Origin: Bradyrhizobium sp.
GTDB taxonomy: Bacteria; Pseudomonadota; Alphaproteobacteria; Rhizobiales; Xanthobacteraceae
Length of the DNA stretch: 32,101 nucleotides
Direction of reading: 5' to 3'
Assembly (NCBI GenBank): GCA_030681365.1
Contig: JAUXWH010000297.1
Coordinates: forward strand, 1 to 32,101
The position numbers and the translations under genes were made by a program. Below are positions 7,464 through 15,547 of this stretch, piece after piece; the first letter of the stretch is position 1, and the number at the start of each line of letters is the position of its first letter. The notes under the pieces were generated by a model. The model saw nothing but the letters and a program-made list of their open reading frames with translations. It was not told the DNA's origin and ran no database searches.

Positions 7464-8129
7464 ATGGCCGAACCAGACGAACCGCCGCCGGATTCGAAGC
7501 TGACGCGCAGCAAGCAGCGCTGGGCGCAGGAGGGCCGTTTCCTCACCGGCAAGACCTCCCGTCCCGAGGATCAGCGCCTGCCGCCGGGACAACACCTGAC
7601 CCGGGACTGGCCCACCCTCGACCTTGGTCTCACGCCTGAGATTTCCAGGGAGCGCTGGCGGCTTGACGTATATGGCGCGGTGGAAAATCCGATCTTCTGG
7701 GATTTCAAGCAGTTCACCGGCCAGCCGCAGACAAAGTTCACTTCCGACATCCACTGCGTGACGACGTGGTCGCGCTACGACAACCAGTGGGAGGGGCTTT
7801 CGACCCGCGACCTGCTCGATGCCTGCCGGCCGCGCGACGAGGCGCACTTCGTCGTGCTGCATTCCCACGACGGCTACACCACCAACCTCGCGCTGGATGA
7901 TTTCGCCGCCGAGGACGCCCTGCTGGCGCATTCATGGTCCGGCGCGCCGCTGGAAGCGGAGCACGGCGGCCCGGTGCGCCTCGTGGTGCCGCATCTCTAT
8001 TTCTGGAAGAGCGCGAAATGGCTGCAGAGCATCGAATTTCTGGCCGAGGACAGACCGGGCTATTGGGAAGTACGCGGCTATCACAACCGCGGCGATCCCT
8101 GGAAGGAAGAGCGGTATTCGGGGGATTAG
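7464..8129 (+). CDS. sulfite-oxidase-like molybdopterin oxidoreductase, cytosolic
   Basis: 221 aa. This is the compact oxidoreductase-molybdopterin domain found in MsrP (YedY) and sulfite oxidase. Cys98 in DIHCVTTWSRYDNQWEG is the likely molybdenum ligand, and the surrounding WEG and later VRLVVPHLYFWKSAKW are typical of the domain. MsrP carries a Tat signal; this protein has none, and its N terminus is hydrophilic, so it should be cytosolic. There is no dimerisation or cytochrome b5 domain. The reaction is unknown; the family reduces or oxidises small S- or N-oxides. It starts 68 bases after the P450 stop and may be cotranscribed with it, though a function in the P450 pathway is not shown. 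Confidence 0.86.
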   Translation: MAEPDEPPPDSKLTRSKQRWAQEGRFLTGKTSRPEDQRLPPGQHLTRDWPTLDLGLTPEISRERWRLDVYGAVENPIFWDFKQFTGQPQTKFTSDIHCVTTWSRYDNQWEGLSTRDLLDACRPRDEAHFVVLHSHDGYTTNLALDDFAAEDALLAHSWSGAPLEAEHGGPVRLVVPHLYFWKSAKWLQSIEFLAEDRPGYWEVRGYHNRGDPWKEERYSGD

Positions 8130-8147
8130 TCCGGCGCCGGGGCGTCT

Positions 8148-8293
8148 CTTCACCTCTCCCTTCGGGAGAGGTCGGATTTCGCGCGTAGCGGGAAATCCGG
8201 GTGAGGGGTTATGATATCCCGATAGACCTTAACCCCTCACCCGGATCGCATTTCCGATGCGATCCGACCTCTCCCACAAGGGGAGAGGTGAAG
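8148..8293. repeat. long palindromic element with nested hairpins
   Basis: The outer arms CTTCACCTCTCCC (8148-8160) and GGGAGAGGTGAAG (8281-8293) are perfect complements. A nested pair GGGTGAGGGGTT and AACCCCTCACCC lies near the centre, and each arm also forms a local hairpin. The whole 146-base unit could fold as a cruciform. It ends 25 bases before the TTG start of the hydrolase-OsmC gene, so it would lie in that gene's leader if transcription starts upstream. Confidence 0.85.
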
Positions 8294-8318
8294 AGCAGCA
8301 TCACCAAGGAGCCCGCCC

Positions 8319-9542
8319 TTGCCCACCGAACGTTTCCAATTCGCCAGCGCGGATGGCCACCAACTCGCCGCCGCACTCGACCTGCCCGAAGGAGCGCCGC
8401 TGGCCTATGCGCTGTTCGCGCATTGCTTCACCTGCGGCAAGGATGTGCTGGCCGCCAAACGTATCGCGACGGCGCTGACAGCCAGGGGCATCGCGGTGCT
8501 GCGGTTCGATTTTACGGGCCTCGGCTCCAGCGAGGGCGATTTCGCCAATTCGACATTCTCCTCCAACGTCGCCGACCTGGTGCGGGCCGCCGACCATCTG
8601 CGCGAAACCCGCAAGGGTCCGGCGATCCTGATCGGCCACAGCCTCGGGGGCGCTGCGATTCTCGCCGCGGCCGGGCAGATCCCGGATGCGAAGGCCGTCG
8701 TGACCATCGCCGCCCCGTCCGATCCCGCGCATGTCACGCATCTCTTCAAGGATCGCATCGAGGACATCCGCCAGCACGGCAAGGTCGAGGTCCAGCTCGC
8801 CGGCCGGCCGTTCCACATCACCAGCCAGTTCCTCGACGACATCGCCGAGCACAGCCTGATGGCGCAGGTGACCAAACTGCACAAGGCGCTGCTGATCATG
8901 CATTCGCCGACCGACGACACCGTCGGCATCGACAACGCCACGAAAATCTTCGTCGCCGCCAAACATCCCAAGAGCTTTGTCTCGCTGGCGGGCGCCGACC
9001 ACCTGCTCTCCGGCAAGCGCGACGCCGCCTATGTCGCGGGTGTGATCGCCGCCTGGGCCGAGCGCTATGTCGACCTCGCTTTGCCCGAGCAGGCCCCCGC
9101 TTCAGGCAATGCGCCGCGCAAGGTCGTCGTGAGCGAAACCCGCAACGGCAAATTCCAGCAGACGGTTTCGGTCGGGCCGCATCGCATGGTGGCCGACGAA
9201 CCCGTTGCCGTCGGCGGCGACGACAGCGGACCCGGTCCCTATGACTATTTGCTCGCCGGCCTCGGCGCCTGCACCTCGATGACCATGCGCATGTATGCCG
9301 ACCGCAAATCGCTGCCGCTGGATCGCGTAACGGTGACGCTCGACCACCGCAAGATTCACGCGGAGGATTGCGCCGAGTGCGAAACAAAAGTCGGCATGCT
9401 GGATCAGATCGACCGGGTGATAACAATAGAAGGCGCGCTCGACGCAGAGCAGCGCGCGAAACTGATGGAAATCGCCGACAAGTGCCCGGTGCACCGCACG
9501 CTGACATCGGAGATTCGCATTGTCACGCAGGCGGGGGATTGA
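8319..9542 (+). CDS. alpha/beta hydrolase-OsmC fusion protein
   Basis: 407 aa from a TTG at 8319-8321; AGGAG at 8307-8311 supports it and no nearby ATG would keep the hydrolase N terminus. Residues 1 to about 255 are an alpha/beta hydrolase with elbow GHSLGG (Ser108), an Asp near 199-200 in SPTDD and His228 in GADHLL. Residues about 268-405 are an OsmC/Ohr domain with the redox pair Cys318 (LGACTSMTMR) and Cys389 (DKCPVHRTL). OsmC proteins reduce organic hydroperoxides through this Cys pair. The same two-domain protein occurs in other proteobacteria, so the fusion is real rather than a frameshift. A plausible role is cleaving an acyl ester while detoxifying lipid hydroperoxides, but the substrate is unproven. 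It converges on the YeeE gene with 13 bases between stops. Confidence 0.9.
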   Translation: MPTERFQFASADGHQLAAALDLPEGAPLAYALFAHCFTCGKDVLAAKRIATALTARGIAVLRFDFTGLGSSEGDFANSTFSSNVADLVRAADHLRETRKGPAILIGHSLGGAAILAAAGQIPDAKAVVTIAAPSDPAHVTHLFKDRIEDIRQHGKVEVQLAGRPFHITSQFLDDIAEHSLMAQVTKLHKALLIMHSPTDDTVGIDNATKIFVAAKHPKSFVSLAGADHLLSGKRDAAYVAGVIAAWAERYVDLALPEQAPASGNAPRKVVVSETRNGKFQQTVSVGPHRMVADEPVAVGGDDSGPGPYDYLLAGLGACTSMTMRMYADRKSLPLDRVTVTLDHRKIHAEDCAECETKVGMLDQIDRVITIEGALDAEQRAKLMEIADKCPVHRTLTSEIRIVTQAGD

Positions 9543-9555
9543 CGGGCCACAGACC

Positions 9556-10635
9556 TCACGCGTGCGGGCGTGACTCCTGCGCCGGCACCAGCGGCTGAAC
9601 CCGCAGCACGCCGCGCAGTCCGGCGGCGGTGCCCAGCAATATCCCGCCGACGGCGACGAACGACGCCAGCGCCAGCGTCGAGAGGCCGGTGAGGCCCTGC
9701 CCGATCGAGCAGCCATAGGCCATCGCGCCGCCCGCGCCCATCAGCGCGGCGCCGCCGATCGAGCGCAGCATGTGTCGGGGCGAGGAAAAGCCTTCCCACT
9801 GGAAGCGGCGCGTGACGAGCGCCGTCAGCAGGCTGCCCGCTAAAACGCCGGCCACCATGGCGATGCCGAAATTCAGCGCCAGCCCGGTCGACAGCATGAC
9901 GTATTGCACGCTGTCGGCGATCGGCGCGATGAAGGTCAGCGACGTCACCGCGGCGGGACTGAAATCGTCGGCGCCGAGATAGCCGGTGGCGAACCAGCCG
10001 GCGGTGACCAGCAGGCCGACCGCGATGCCGGCCGCGATCTGGCCGAAGGCGCGCTGGAACGGCGCATGCGCGAACGCAAAGATGATCAGCGCGCCCGAGA
10101 TCGCGGACGCCGCAAGCATGCGGGCAAAGGTCTCGCTGAGGCCGAAGGTCGACAGCAGCGCCGGCAACGAGATGACATCAGGCGCCGACTGCGTCGCCTG
10201 CAGCACCGCGATGCGGCCAGGTGCGAACAGGCCCTTCAGCGTCATCTGCGCGGCGATACCGAGCACGATCACCACCACGAACGAGCGCAGATTGCCGCGC
10301 CCGAGCAGCACCAGCGCGCGCGAACCGCAGCCGTTCGACAGCACCATGCCGTAACCGAACAGCAAGCCGCCGGCGAACATCAGCGGCGCGGAAAACGACG
10401 GCTGCAGGTAGATCGTCTTGCCGAGGTCGATGACATCGCCGGCGGCGAGCAGTTGTGCGGCGGCGATCGCGACACCCAGCGCCAGCGCGTAGGTCCGGAT
10501 CAGGCGGCTGTCGCCATCGGCCCACCAGCCGCGCAGGCCGGAAAGCAGACAAAAGCCGCTCAACAGAGCGACTGCACCATAGGCCAGACCGATCAGCAGT
10601 CCGCTCGCTGCGACGATGTTGGCGACATCCTGCAC
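9556..10635 (-). CDS. YeeE/YedE-family membrane protein (thiosulfate-type sulfur transporter)
   Basis: 359 aa from the GTG at 10633-10635 (VQDVANIVAASG), which has AGGG about 10 bases upstream; a TTG 30 bases further out is also possible. Around nine or ten hydrophobic segments are evident, with the conserved paired cysteines of the family in SNGCGSRALVLLGRGN and AYGCSIGQGLTG. In the related TsuA, such cysteines relay thiosulfate through the membrane, so uptake of a sulfur compound is the best guess. The usual small sulfurtransferase partner (TsuB/TusA-like) is not next to it. The protein is a single-chain fusion of two YeeE halves, as is common. Confidence 0.85.
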   Translation of the reverse strand: MQDVANIVAASGLLIGLAYGAVALLSGFCLLSGLRGWWADGDSRLIRTYALALGVAIAAAQLLAAGDVIDLGKTIYLQPSFSAPLMFAGGLLFGYGMVLSNGCGSRALVLLGRGNLRSFVVVIVLGIAAQMTLKGLFAPGRIAVLQATQSAPDVISLPALLSTFGLSETFARMLAASAISGALIIFAFAHAPFQRAFGQIAAGIAVGLLVTAGWFATGYLGADDFSPAAVTSLTFIAPIADSVQYVMLSTGLALNFGIAMVAGVLAGSLLTALVTRRFQWEGFSSPRHMLRSIGGAALMGAGGAMAYGCSIGQGLTGLSTLALASFVAVGGILLGTAAGLRGVLRVQPLVPAQESRPHA

Positions 10636-10855
10636 TGGCTTTTTCCCTAGGCTTCCGGGGCGCAATGGCCGGCACGGCTGACATAAGATGCAAATTCGGC
10701 CTTGCTATATCGCCTCTCGCATAGGCCCGTCCACGGCGCGCCGTAACAAGCAATGAAGCCATCGCGTGATACCGCGAAAGGGGAATAGAACCATCGTCCT
10801 CACTCGGAACAAGAGAGGATTTTTTCGCGACGAAGTTCGAGGATTTGCTCGGAAC
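10636..10855. other. gap without genes, 220 bases
   Basis: It separates the YeeE/YedE gene from the 3' end of the oxidoreductase gene on the same strand. It should contain the YeeE promoter. By eye there is only a loose repeat of TTCCGAG on the minus strand and a short run of T near 10821; no clear promoter or terminator can be assigned. Confidence 0.5.
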
Positions 10856-11884
10856 CTAACCCGCCGGCCGCAGGATCACCCGATCGCGCGAGGAACCGGC
10901 GACCGCGAGGAAGGCGGCCTTCGCCTGTTCCAGGGGAAAGATCGCACCCGGCTGGATCGGAAACGGCTTTAAGTGCCCGCTGGCGAAGCCCGGTCCGAGT
11001 TCCCGCAGCACCGCCCCTGTCGCGATCGACGACAGCCCCAGCGTATCGATGCCGACATAGGTGTGCTGGCCGCGATAGAATTCCAGAATGTTGAATGGCA
11101 CGATGCGATCGATGGCGGCGATCAGGATCTGGCGTCCGCGCAAGGCCAGCGATTGATGCGCCGCCTGAAAATAGGGATCGCCGACGGTGTTGAAGACGAT
11201 GTCGGCGCCCCTGCCATCGCTAAGTTCGCGTACACGCGCGGCGACGTCCGTCACCGAGGCGTCGATCATTTCAACCTTGCCATTGGCGTGACCTGCATAG
11301 GGCTCGCTCTTGCGCACCACGCCGATCACGCGGGCGCCATGCCAGCTTGCAATCTGCGCGGCGGCCTGGCCGACCTTGCCGTTGACACCCATCACCAGCA
11401 CCGTCTCATCGCTTCTCGGCATGCCGGCGCGCTTGAGCCCTTCCATCGCGGTAACGAAGGGCACGCCGATCCCGGCCGCCTCCTCCCAGGAGATATTTCG
11501 GGGCTTTTCCACCACGGCTTCGGTTTCCACGGCAAGATGCGTGGCATGGGTGCCGTCGCACCGGATCCCGAGATCGCCCGAGGAGCCGAACACCTCGCGC
11601 CCGATCCAGTCGGCCGGCCCGTCGATCACGAACCCCGCATAGTCGCGGCCGGGTGTGCGCGGGAACACCGCATAGGGCATCAGGCCGGTGGCGGCTTTCA
11701 CGTCGGAGGGATTGACCGCCGCCGCCTTGACCTCGACCAGCAGTTCGTTCGCGCCCCGCGTCAGCGGTCGCCGTACGACCGTGGGTGCGATCGAAGCCGG
11801 ATTGTCGGCCTTCGCCGGCAGGCGCACGCAGAGCGCTTCCACCGTAACAGGCGGGCCATCCGGCTTTGGGGGGGCAGGTATCAT
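10856..11884 (-). CDS. MDR-superfamily (quinone oxidoreductase-like) zinc-independent alcohol dehydrogenase
   Basis: 342 aa from the ATG at 11882-11884 (MIPAPPKPDG), which has GGAAAC upstream; an ATG at 11947 would add 21 residues and lies inside an inverted repeat, so it is less likely. The N-terminal GroES-like domain contains AAVNPSDVKAATGL and FPRTPGRDYAG; the nucleotide-binding domain contains VLVMGVNGKVGQAAAQIA. The usual structural zinc cysteines are absent, which fits the quinone reductase/enoyl reductase branch. It would reduce an enone or quinone with NADPH. It is divergent from paaI, so a role in aromatic degradation is possible but unproven. Confidence 0.85.
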   Translation of the reverse strand: MIPAPPKPDGPPVTVEALCVRLPAKADNPASIAPTVVRRPLTRGANELLVEVKAAAVNPSDVKAATGLMPYAVFPRTPGRDYAGFVIDGPADWIGREVFGSSGDLGIRCDGTHATHLAVETEAVVEKPRNISWEEAAGIGVPFVTAMEGLKRAGMPRSDETVLVMGVNGKVGQAAAQIASWHGARVIGVVRKSEPYAGHANGKVEMIDASVTDVAARVRELSDGRGADIVFNTVGDPYFQAAHQSLALRGRQILIAAIDRIVPFNILEFYRGQHTYVGIDTLGLSSIATGAVLRELGPGFASGHLKPFPIQPGAIFPLEQAKAAFLAVAGSSRDRVILRPAG

Positions 11885-11944
11885 GGCGGTTTCCGATTGA
11901 GTGGCGTTTTCCGGCGATTTGACGCCCGCAGGGATCGTTGACAC

Positions 11945-11989
11945 CATGATGGCTTCGCATCATGACTAACCAGTTGATCGGCTAGTTCA
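11945..11989. promoter_or_regulatory. two adjoining inverted repeats in the oxidoreductase/paaI divergent gap
   Basis: CATGATG (11945-11951) and CATCATG (11958-11964) form a perfect inverted repeat around GCTTCG. Immediately after it, TGACTAACC (11963-11971) and CGGCTAGTTCA (11979-11989) form an imperfect one. The pair lies 57-101 bases before the paaI start, where a regulator controlling both genes would bind. The regulator could be PaaX or another protein; no consensus was matched. Confidence 0.42.
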
Positions 11990-12045
11990 AGAGGCTTGTT
12001 CCAACAGGACTGCTTCCAAGAAGACCTACGACGGGGAGATCGAGA

Positions 12046-12495
12046 GTGAACGTCAAGGCCACACTTTCGCCCGACGACCTCGCGCGTGCCTGCGCCGACG
12101 CGATGTGGCGGGAAGACGACGCCAGCAAGGGCCTCGGCATGGAGATCACAGAGGTCGGTCCGGGCCACGCGACCCTGACGATGACGGTGCAGCCGCACAT
12201 GGTCAACGGCCAGCGCATCGCACATGGCGGCTTTATCTTCCTGCTGGCGGATTCGACCTTCGCCTTTGCCTGCAATTCCCGCAACGAGCGCGCCGTCGCG
12301 GCGCAGTGCGACATCACCTTCATCAAGCCCGGCAAGCTCGGCGACCGGCTGGTGGCGAGGGCGCGGGAGGTTTCGCGCAGCGGGCGTTCCGGCATCTATG
12401 ACATCAGCGTCAGCGTCGATGATGTCGTGATCGCCGAATTTCGCGGCCATTCCCGCACCGTCGGCGGCGCCTGGCTGCCGGTCGAGGCGACATAG
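12046..12495 (+). CDS. paaI: hydroxyphenylacetyl-CoA thioesterase PaaI
   Basis: 149 aa from the GTG at 12046, with GGGGAG 7-12 bases upstream. This is a hotdog-fold acyl-CoA thioesterase; the family signature is in VNGQRIAHGGFIFLLADSTFAFACNS, with the catalytic Asp after the HGG loop, and VAAQCDITFIKPGKLGD follows. PaaI clears CoA trapped as ring-hydroxylated phenylacetyl-CoA or stalled intermediates in phenylacetate catabolism. It is the first gene of a plus-strand unit, with paaK 12 bases downstream, which supports the assignment over a generic thioesterase. Confidence 0.93.
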   Translation: MNVKATLSPDDLARACADAMWREDDASKGLGMEITEVGPGHATLTMTVQPHMVNGQRIAHGGFIFLLADSTFAFACNSRNERAVAAQCDITFIKPGKLGDRLVARAREVSRSGRSGIYDISVSVDDVVIAEFRGHSRTVGGAWLPVEAT

Positions 12496-12507
12496 AGGGA
12501 ACACGCG

Positions 12508-13839
12508 ATGGCCTTGACCAACCTTCGATCCGGCCGCAGCGGCTACAGCGCCGAGATGGACGAGGCCGAACGGGCGTCGCGCGACGAGATTATCGCGCTT
12601 CAAACGAGGCGCATGACATGGACGCTGGCGCACGCCTACGACAATGTCGCGCATTACAGGAAAGCCTTCGATAAGGCCGGCGTGCATCCCAAAGACTTCC
12701 GGCAGCTGTCCGACCTCGCGAAATTCCCGTTCACCGTCAAGACCGACCTGCGCGACAATTACCCGTTCAACATGTTCGCTGTCGCCCGCGAAAAACTGGT
12801 CCGGGTCCACGCCTCCTCCGGCACCACGGGCAAGCCGATCGTGGTGGGATATACGCAAGCCGATATCGACATGTGGGCGGACGTGATGGCCCGCTCGATC
12901 CGCGCCGCCGGCGGCCGCACCGGCATGATCATCCACAATGCCTACGGCTATGGCCTGTTCACCGGCGGGCTCGGGGTGCATTACGGCGCGGAAAAGCTCG
13001 GCTGCACCGTGGTGCCGGTCTCCGGCGGCATGACCGAGCGGCAGGTGCAGCTGATCAACGATTTCAGGCCCGACATCATCACGGTGACACCGAGCTACAT
13101 GCTGGCGATCCTGGACGAATTCAAGCGCCAGGGCCTCGATCCCCGGAAATCGTCCCTGAAGGTCGGCATCTTCGGCGCCGAGCCGTGGACCAACGCGATG
13201 CGGGCGGAGATCGAAGCCTCGTTCGACATGGATGCGACCGATATTTACGGCCTGTCCGAAGTGATCGGCCCCGGCGTCGCGCAGGAATGCATCGAGACCA
13301 AGGACGGCCTGCATATCTGGGAAGATCACTTTTATCCCGAGGTGATCGATCCCGAGACCGGCGCGGTGCTGCCCGACGGCGAAAAGGGCGAGCTGGTGTT
13401 CACCTCGCTGACCAAGCAGGCGTTTCCGATCATCCGCTACCGCACCCGCGACCTGAGCCGGCTCTTGCCGGGCACGGCACGGCCCGGCATGCGGCGGATG
13501 GAGAAGGTCACCGGACGCTCCGACGACATGATCATCCTGCGCGGCGTCAATCTGTTTCCGACCCAGATCGAGGAAATCCTGCTCGCCACCGACTGGTGCG
13601 GCGGTCACTTCGTCATCGAATTGACCCGTGAGGGACGGATGGACGAATTGACGATACTGGCGGAAGTCCGTCCCGAAAGCTGGAACGACGACGGGCTCGA
13701 CAAGCACGCCGAAATGGTCAGGGTCCACATCAAGAACACGATCGGGATCACAGCCCACGTCAGGGCGGTCGCGCCCGATTCGCTGGAGCGCTCGCTCGGC
13801 AAGGCCCGACGCGTTTACGACAAGCGACCGAAGGATTAG
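12508..13839 (+). CDS. paaK: phenylacetate-CoA ligase PaaK
   Basis: 443 aa, normal for PaaK. It activates phenylacetate with ATP and CoA to phenylacetyl-CoA, the first step of the pathway. The adenylate-forming signature SSGTTGKP is at residues 103-110, the A5-type motif YGLSEVIGPG follows near 248-257, and the C-terminal region holds RYRTRDLS and GRSDDMIILRGVNLFP. AGGGAACACGCG precedes the ATG. It follows paaI with a 12-base gap and is followed by an amidase 27 bases on, so the three are probably one operon. Confidence 0.96.
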   Translation: MALTNLRSGRSGYSAEMDEAERASRDEIIALQTRRMTWTLAHAYDNVAHYRKAFDKAGVHPKDFRQLSDLAKFPFTVKTDLRDNYPFNMFAVAREKLVRVHASSGTTGKPIVVGYTQADIDMWADVMARSIRAAGGRTGMIIHNAYGYGLFTGGLGVHYGAEKLGCTVVPVSGGMTERQVQLINDFRPDIITVTPSYMLAILDEFKRQGLDPRKSSLKVGIFGAEPWTNAMRAEIEASFDMDATDIYGLSEVIGPGVAQECIETKDGLHIWEDHFYPEVIDPETGAVLPDGEKGELVFTSLTKQAFPIIRYRTRDLSRLLPGTARPGMRRMEKVTGRSDDMIILRGVNLFPTQIEEILLATDWCGGHFVIELTREGRMDELTILAEVRPESWNDDGLDKHAEMVRVHIKNTIGITAHVRAVAPDSLERSLGKARRVYDKRPKD

Positions 13840-13866
13840 GCTCAACACCGGGATCGGGAGGAGTCC

Positions 13867-15393
13867 ATGACCAGCAATCCCTCACGCCGCGAGGTCCTGA
13901 CATCGTCGATTGCCGTCGCCGCCGGTGCGGCCCTTCCCTCCCTCGCAGATATGAGTCCAGCCATGGCCAACCCCAGCCTGATGTCCGCCGAAATCGTCGC
14001 CGCGATCAGGGAAAAGAAAATAACCGCCACCGACGTCGCCAAAGCCGCATTCGCGCGCGCCGAGCAGGTCAGGGATCTCAACGCGCTGATCATCGTCAAC
14101 AAGGACCCGGCACTGGCGGCGGCGGCGGAAATCGATGAAGGCGGCCGCGGCCAACTGCCGCTCGCCGGCCTTCCCATCGTCGTCAAGGACAACATCAACA
14201 CCGCTGACATGCCGACGTCCGGCGGCACGCCGGCGCTGCAGACGGCCCAGCCCGGCCGCAATGCGCCGTCGCTGCAGAAGCTGCTGAAGGCCGGCGTCAT
14301 CATGGTCGGCAAGGCCAACATGCACGAGCTGGCGTTCGGCATCACCAGCACCAACCTGTCGTCGTTCGCGGGCCCGGTGAAAAACCCCTACGACAGGAGC
14401 CGGATACCCGGCGGATCCTCCGGCGGAACGGCGGCGGCGATCGCTGCCGGCATCGTCACTTGCGGCCTCGGATCCGACACGGGCGGATCGACCCGCGTGC
14501 CGGCCGCCCTTTGCGGCATCGTCGGGTTGCGGCCGTCGGTCGGCAATGGCGGCGCGGAGCGCCGTTACGACGACACCGACATGGTGGTCCCGATCAGCCA
14601 CACCCGCGACACGGTCGGTCCGATGGGCCGAACCGTCGCCGACGTGGCGCTGCTGGATTCCGTGATCACGGGAACGGCCATGGCCACGGCGGCGCCGCTG
14701 CGCGGCAAGCGGCTCGGAATCCCCGCGGTGTTCTGGAACGGGCTCGACCGCGACGTCGAGGCCGTGACGAAGGCCGCGCGCGCGAAGCTGGCGGAAGCCG
14801 GCGTCGTTCTTGTCGACGTCGATATGCCCGCACTGTTCGAGCAGAACGCAAAGGTGTCGTTCCCGATCGCGCTGCATGAACCGATCGCCGATATCCCCGC
14901 CTATCTCGAGGCGTCCGGCATCGAGGGCATCACGCTGGCCGACATCGCCGCCAAGATCGCCAGCCCCGACGTCAAGGGCGCGTTCGACGCCATCACCGCC
15001 GACGCCTTTGGCGCCGCCTACCAGGATGCGATCACGGTGCAGCGGCCGGCGCTGCAGAAGATCTACGCGGCGTATTTCCGCGACAACAATCTGGACGGCA
15101 TCCTGTTTCCCACCACGATCGCGCCAGCGCCCGTCATCGACGCGGAGAAGGGGTCGGGCGAGATGTCGATCAACGGCGACAAGCCGGTGCCTGTCTTCGA
15201 CACCATGATCCGCAACACCGATCCCGGCAGCAACGCCGGCCTCCCGGGCCTGTCGCTGTTCGCCGGCATGACGCCGGGAGGCTTGCCGGTCGGGCTGGAG
15301 ATCGACGGTCCCGTCGGCAGCGACACCAAACTGCTCGGGCTGGGGATGTCGATCGAAGCCATTCTGGGCACAGCGCCGCGGCCGAAGGTTTGA
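13867..15393 (+). CDS. amidase-signature amidase with a Tat signal
   Basis: 508 aa. The N terminus has SRREVLTSS, matching the Tat twin-arginine consensus, then a hydrophobic stretch and a likely cleavage after PAMA (about residue 34), so the mature enzyme should be periplasmic. The catalytic triad is Lys107 (VVKDN), the GGSSGG segment at 182-187, and nucleophile Ser208 in GSDTGGSTR. Mandelamide, indoleacetamide and peptide amidases share this architecture. Its location right after paaK, with a GGGAGGAG ribosome-binding site and no terminator between, suggests that it makes an arylacetic acid from an arylacetamide outside the cytosol before import and CoA activation. That is inference; the amide has not been determined. 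Confidence 0.88.
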   Translation: MTSNPSRREVLTSSIAVAAGAALPSLADMSPAMANPSLMSAEIVAAIREKKITATDVAKAAFARAEQVRDLNALIIVNKDPALAAAAEIDEGGRGQLPLAGLPIVVKDNINTADMPTSGGTPALQTAQPGRNAPSLQKLLKAGVIMVGKANMHELAFGITSTNLSSFAGPVKNPYDRSRIPGGSSGGTAAAIAAGIVTCGLGSDTGGSTRVPAALCGIVGLRPSVGNGGAERRYDDTDMVVPISHTRDTVGPMGRTVADVALLDSVITGTAMATAAPLRGKRLGIPAVFWNGLDRDVEAVTKAARAKLAEAGVVLVDVDMPALFEQNAKVSFPIALHEPIADIPAYLEASGIEGITLADIAAKIASPDVKGAFDAITADAFGAAYQDAITVQRPALQKIYAAYFRDNNLDGILFPTTIAPAPVIDAEKGSGEMSINGDKPVPVFDTMIRNTDPGSNAGLPGLSLFAGMTPGGLPVGLEIDGPVGSDTKLLGLGMSIEAILGTAPRPKV

Positions 15394-15410
15394 GGCGCAC
15401 ACTCTCTCAA

Positions 15411-15498
15411 CGTCATTGCGAGGAGCACTTGCGACGAAGCAATCCAGCTTTCATCCCCAAGTCGTGAGATGGATTGCTTCGCTGCGCTCGCAATGACG
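15411..15498. repeat. palindromic element of the CGTCATTGCGAGG family
   Basis: CGTCATTGCGAGGAGC at 15411 pairs with GCTCGCAATGACG ending at 15498; between them CGAAGCAATCCA pairs with TGGATTGCTTCG. It lies between the convergent amidase and paaE genes. The element at 17985-18070 is almost the same sequence, and half copies lie at 5028-5060 and 16653. Confidence 0.88.
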
Positions 15499-15547
15499 CT
15501 GATAGTTCGTGCTCGAGCGCGAGCGGCGTTCGTGTGGCGATGGACTC

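Noticed and set aside
11881..13848. Long minus-strand open frame of 655 codons across paaI and paaK
   Set aside because: It is antisense to two certain genes with family motifs; the open frame is a by-product of high GC3 and has no recognisable domain.
13882..15402. Minus-strand open frame of about 506 codons opposite the Tat amidase
   Set aside because: The plus strand holds a full amidase-signature triad; the antisense translation is His/Arg/Asp-rich and low in complexity, typical of a shadow frame.
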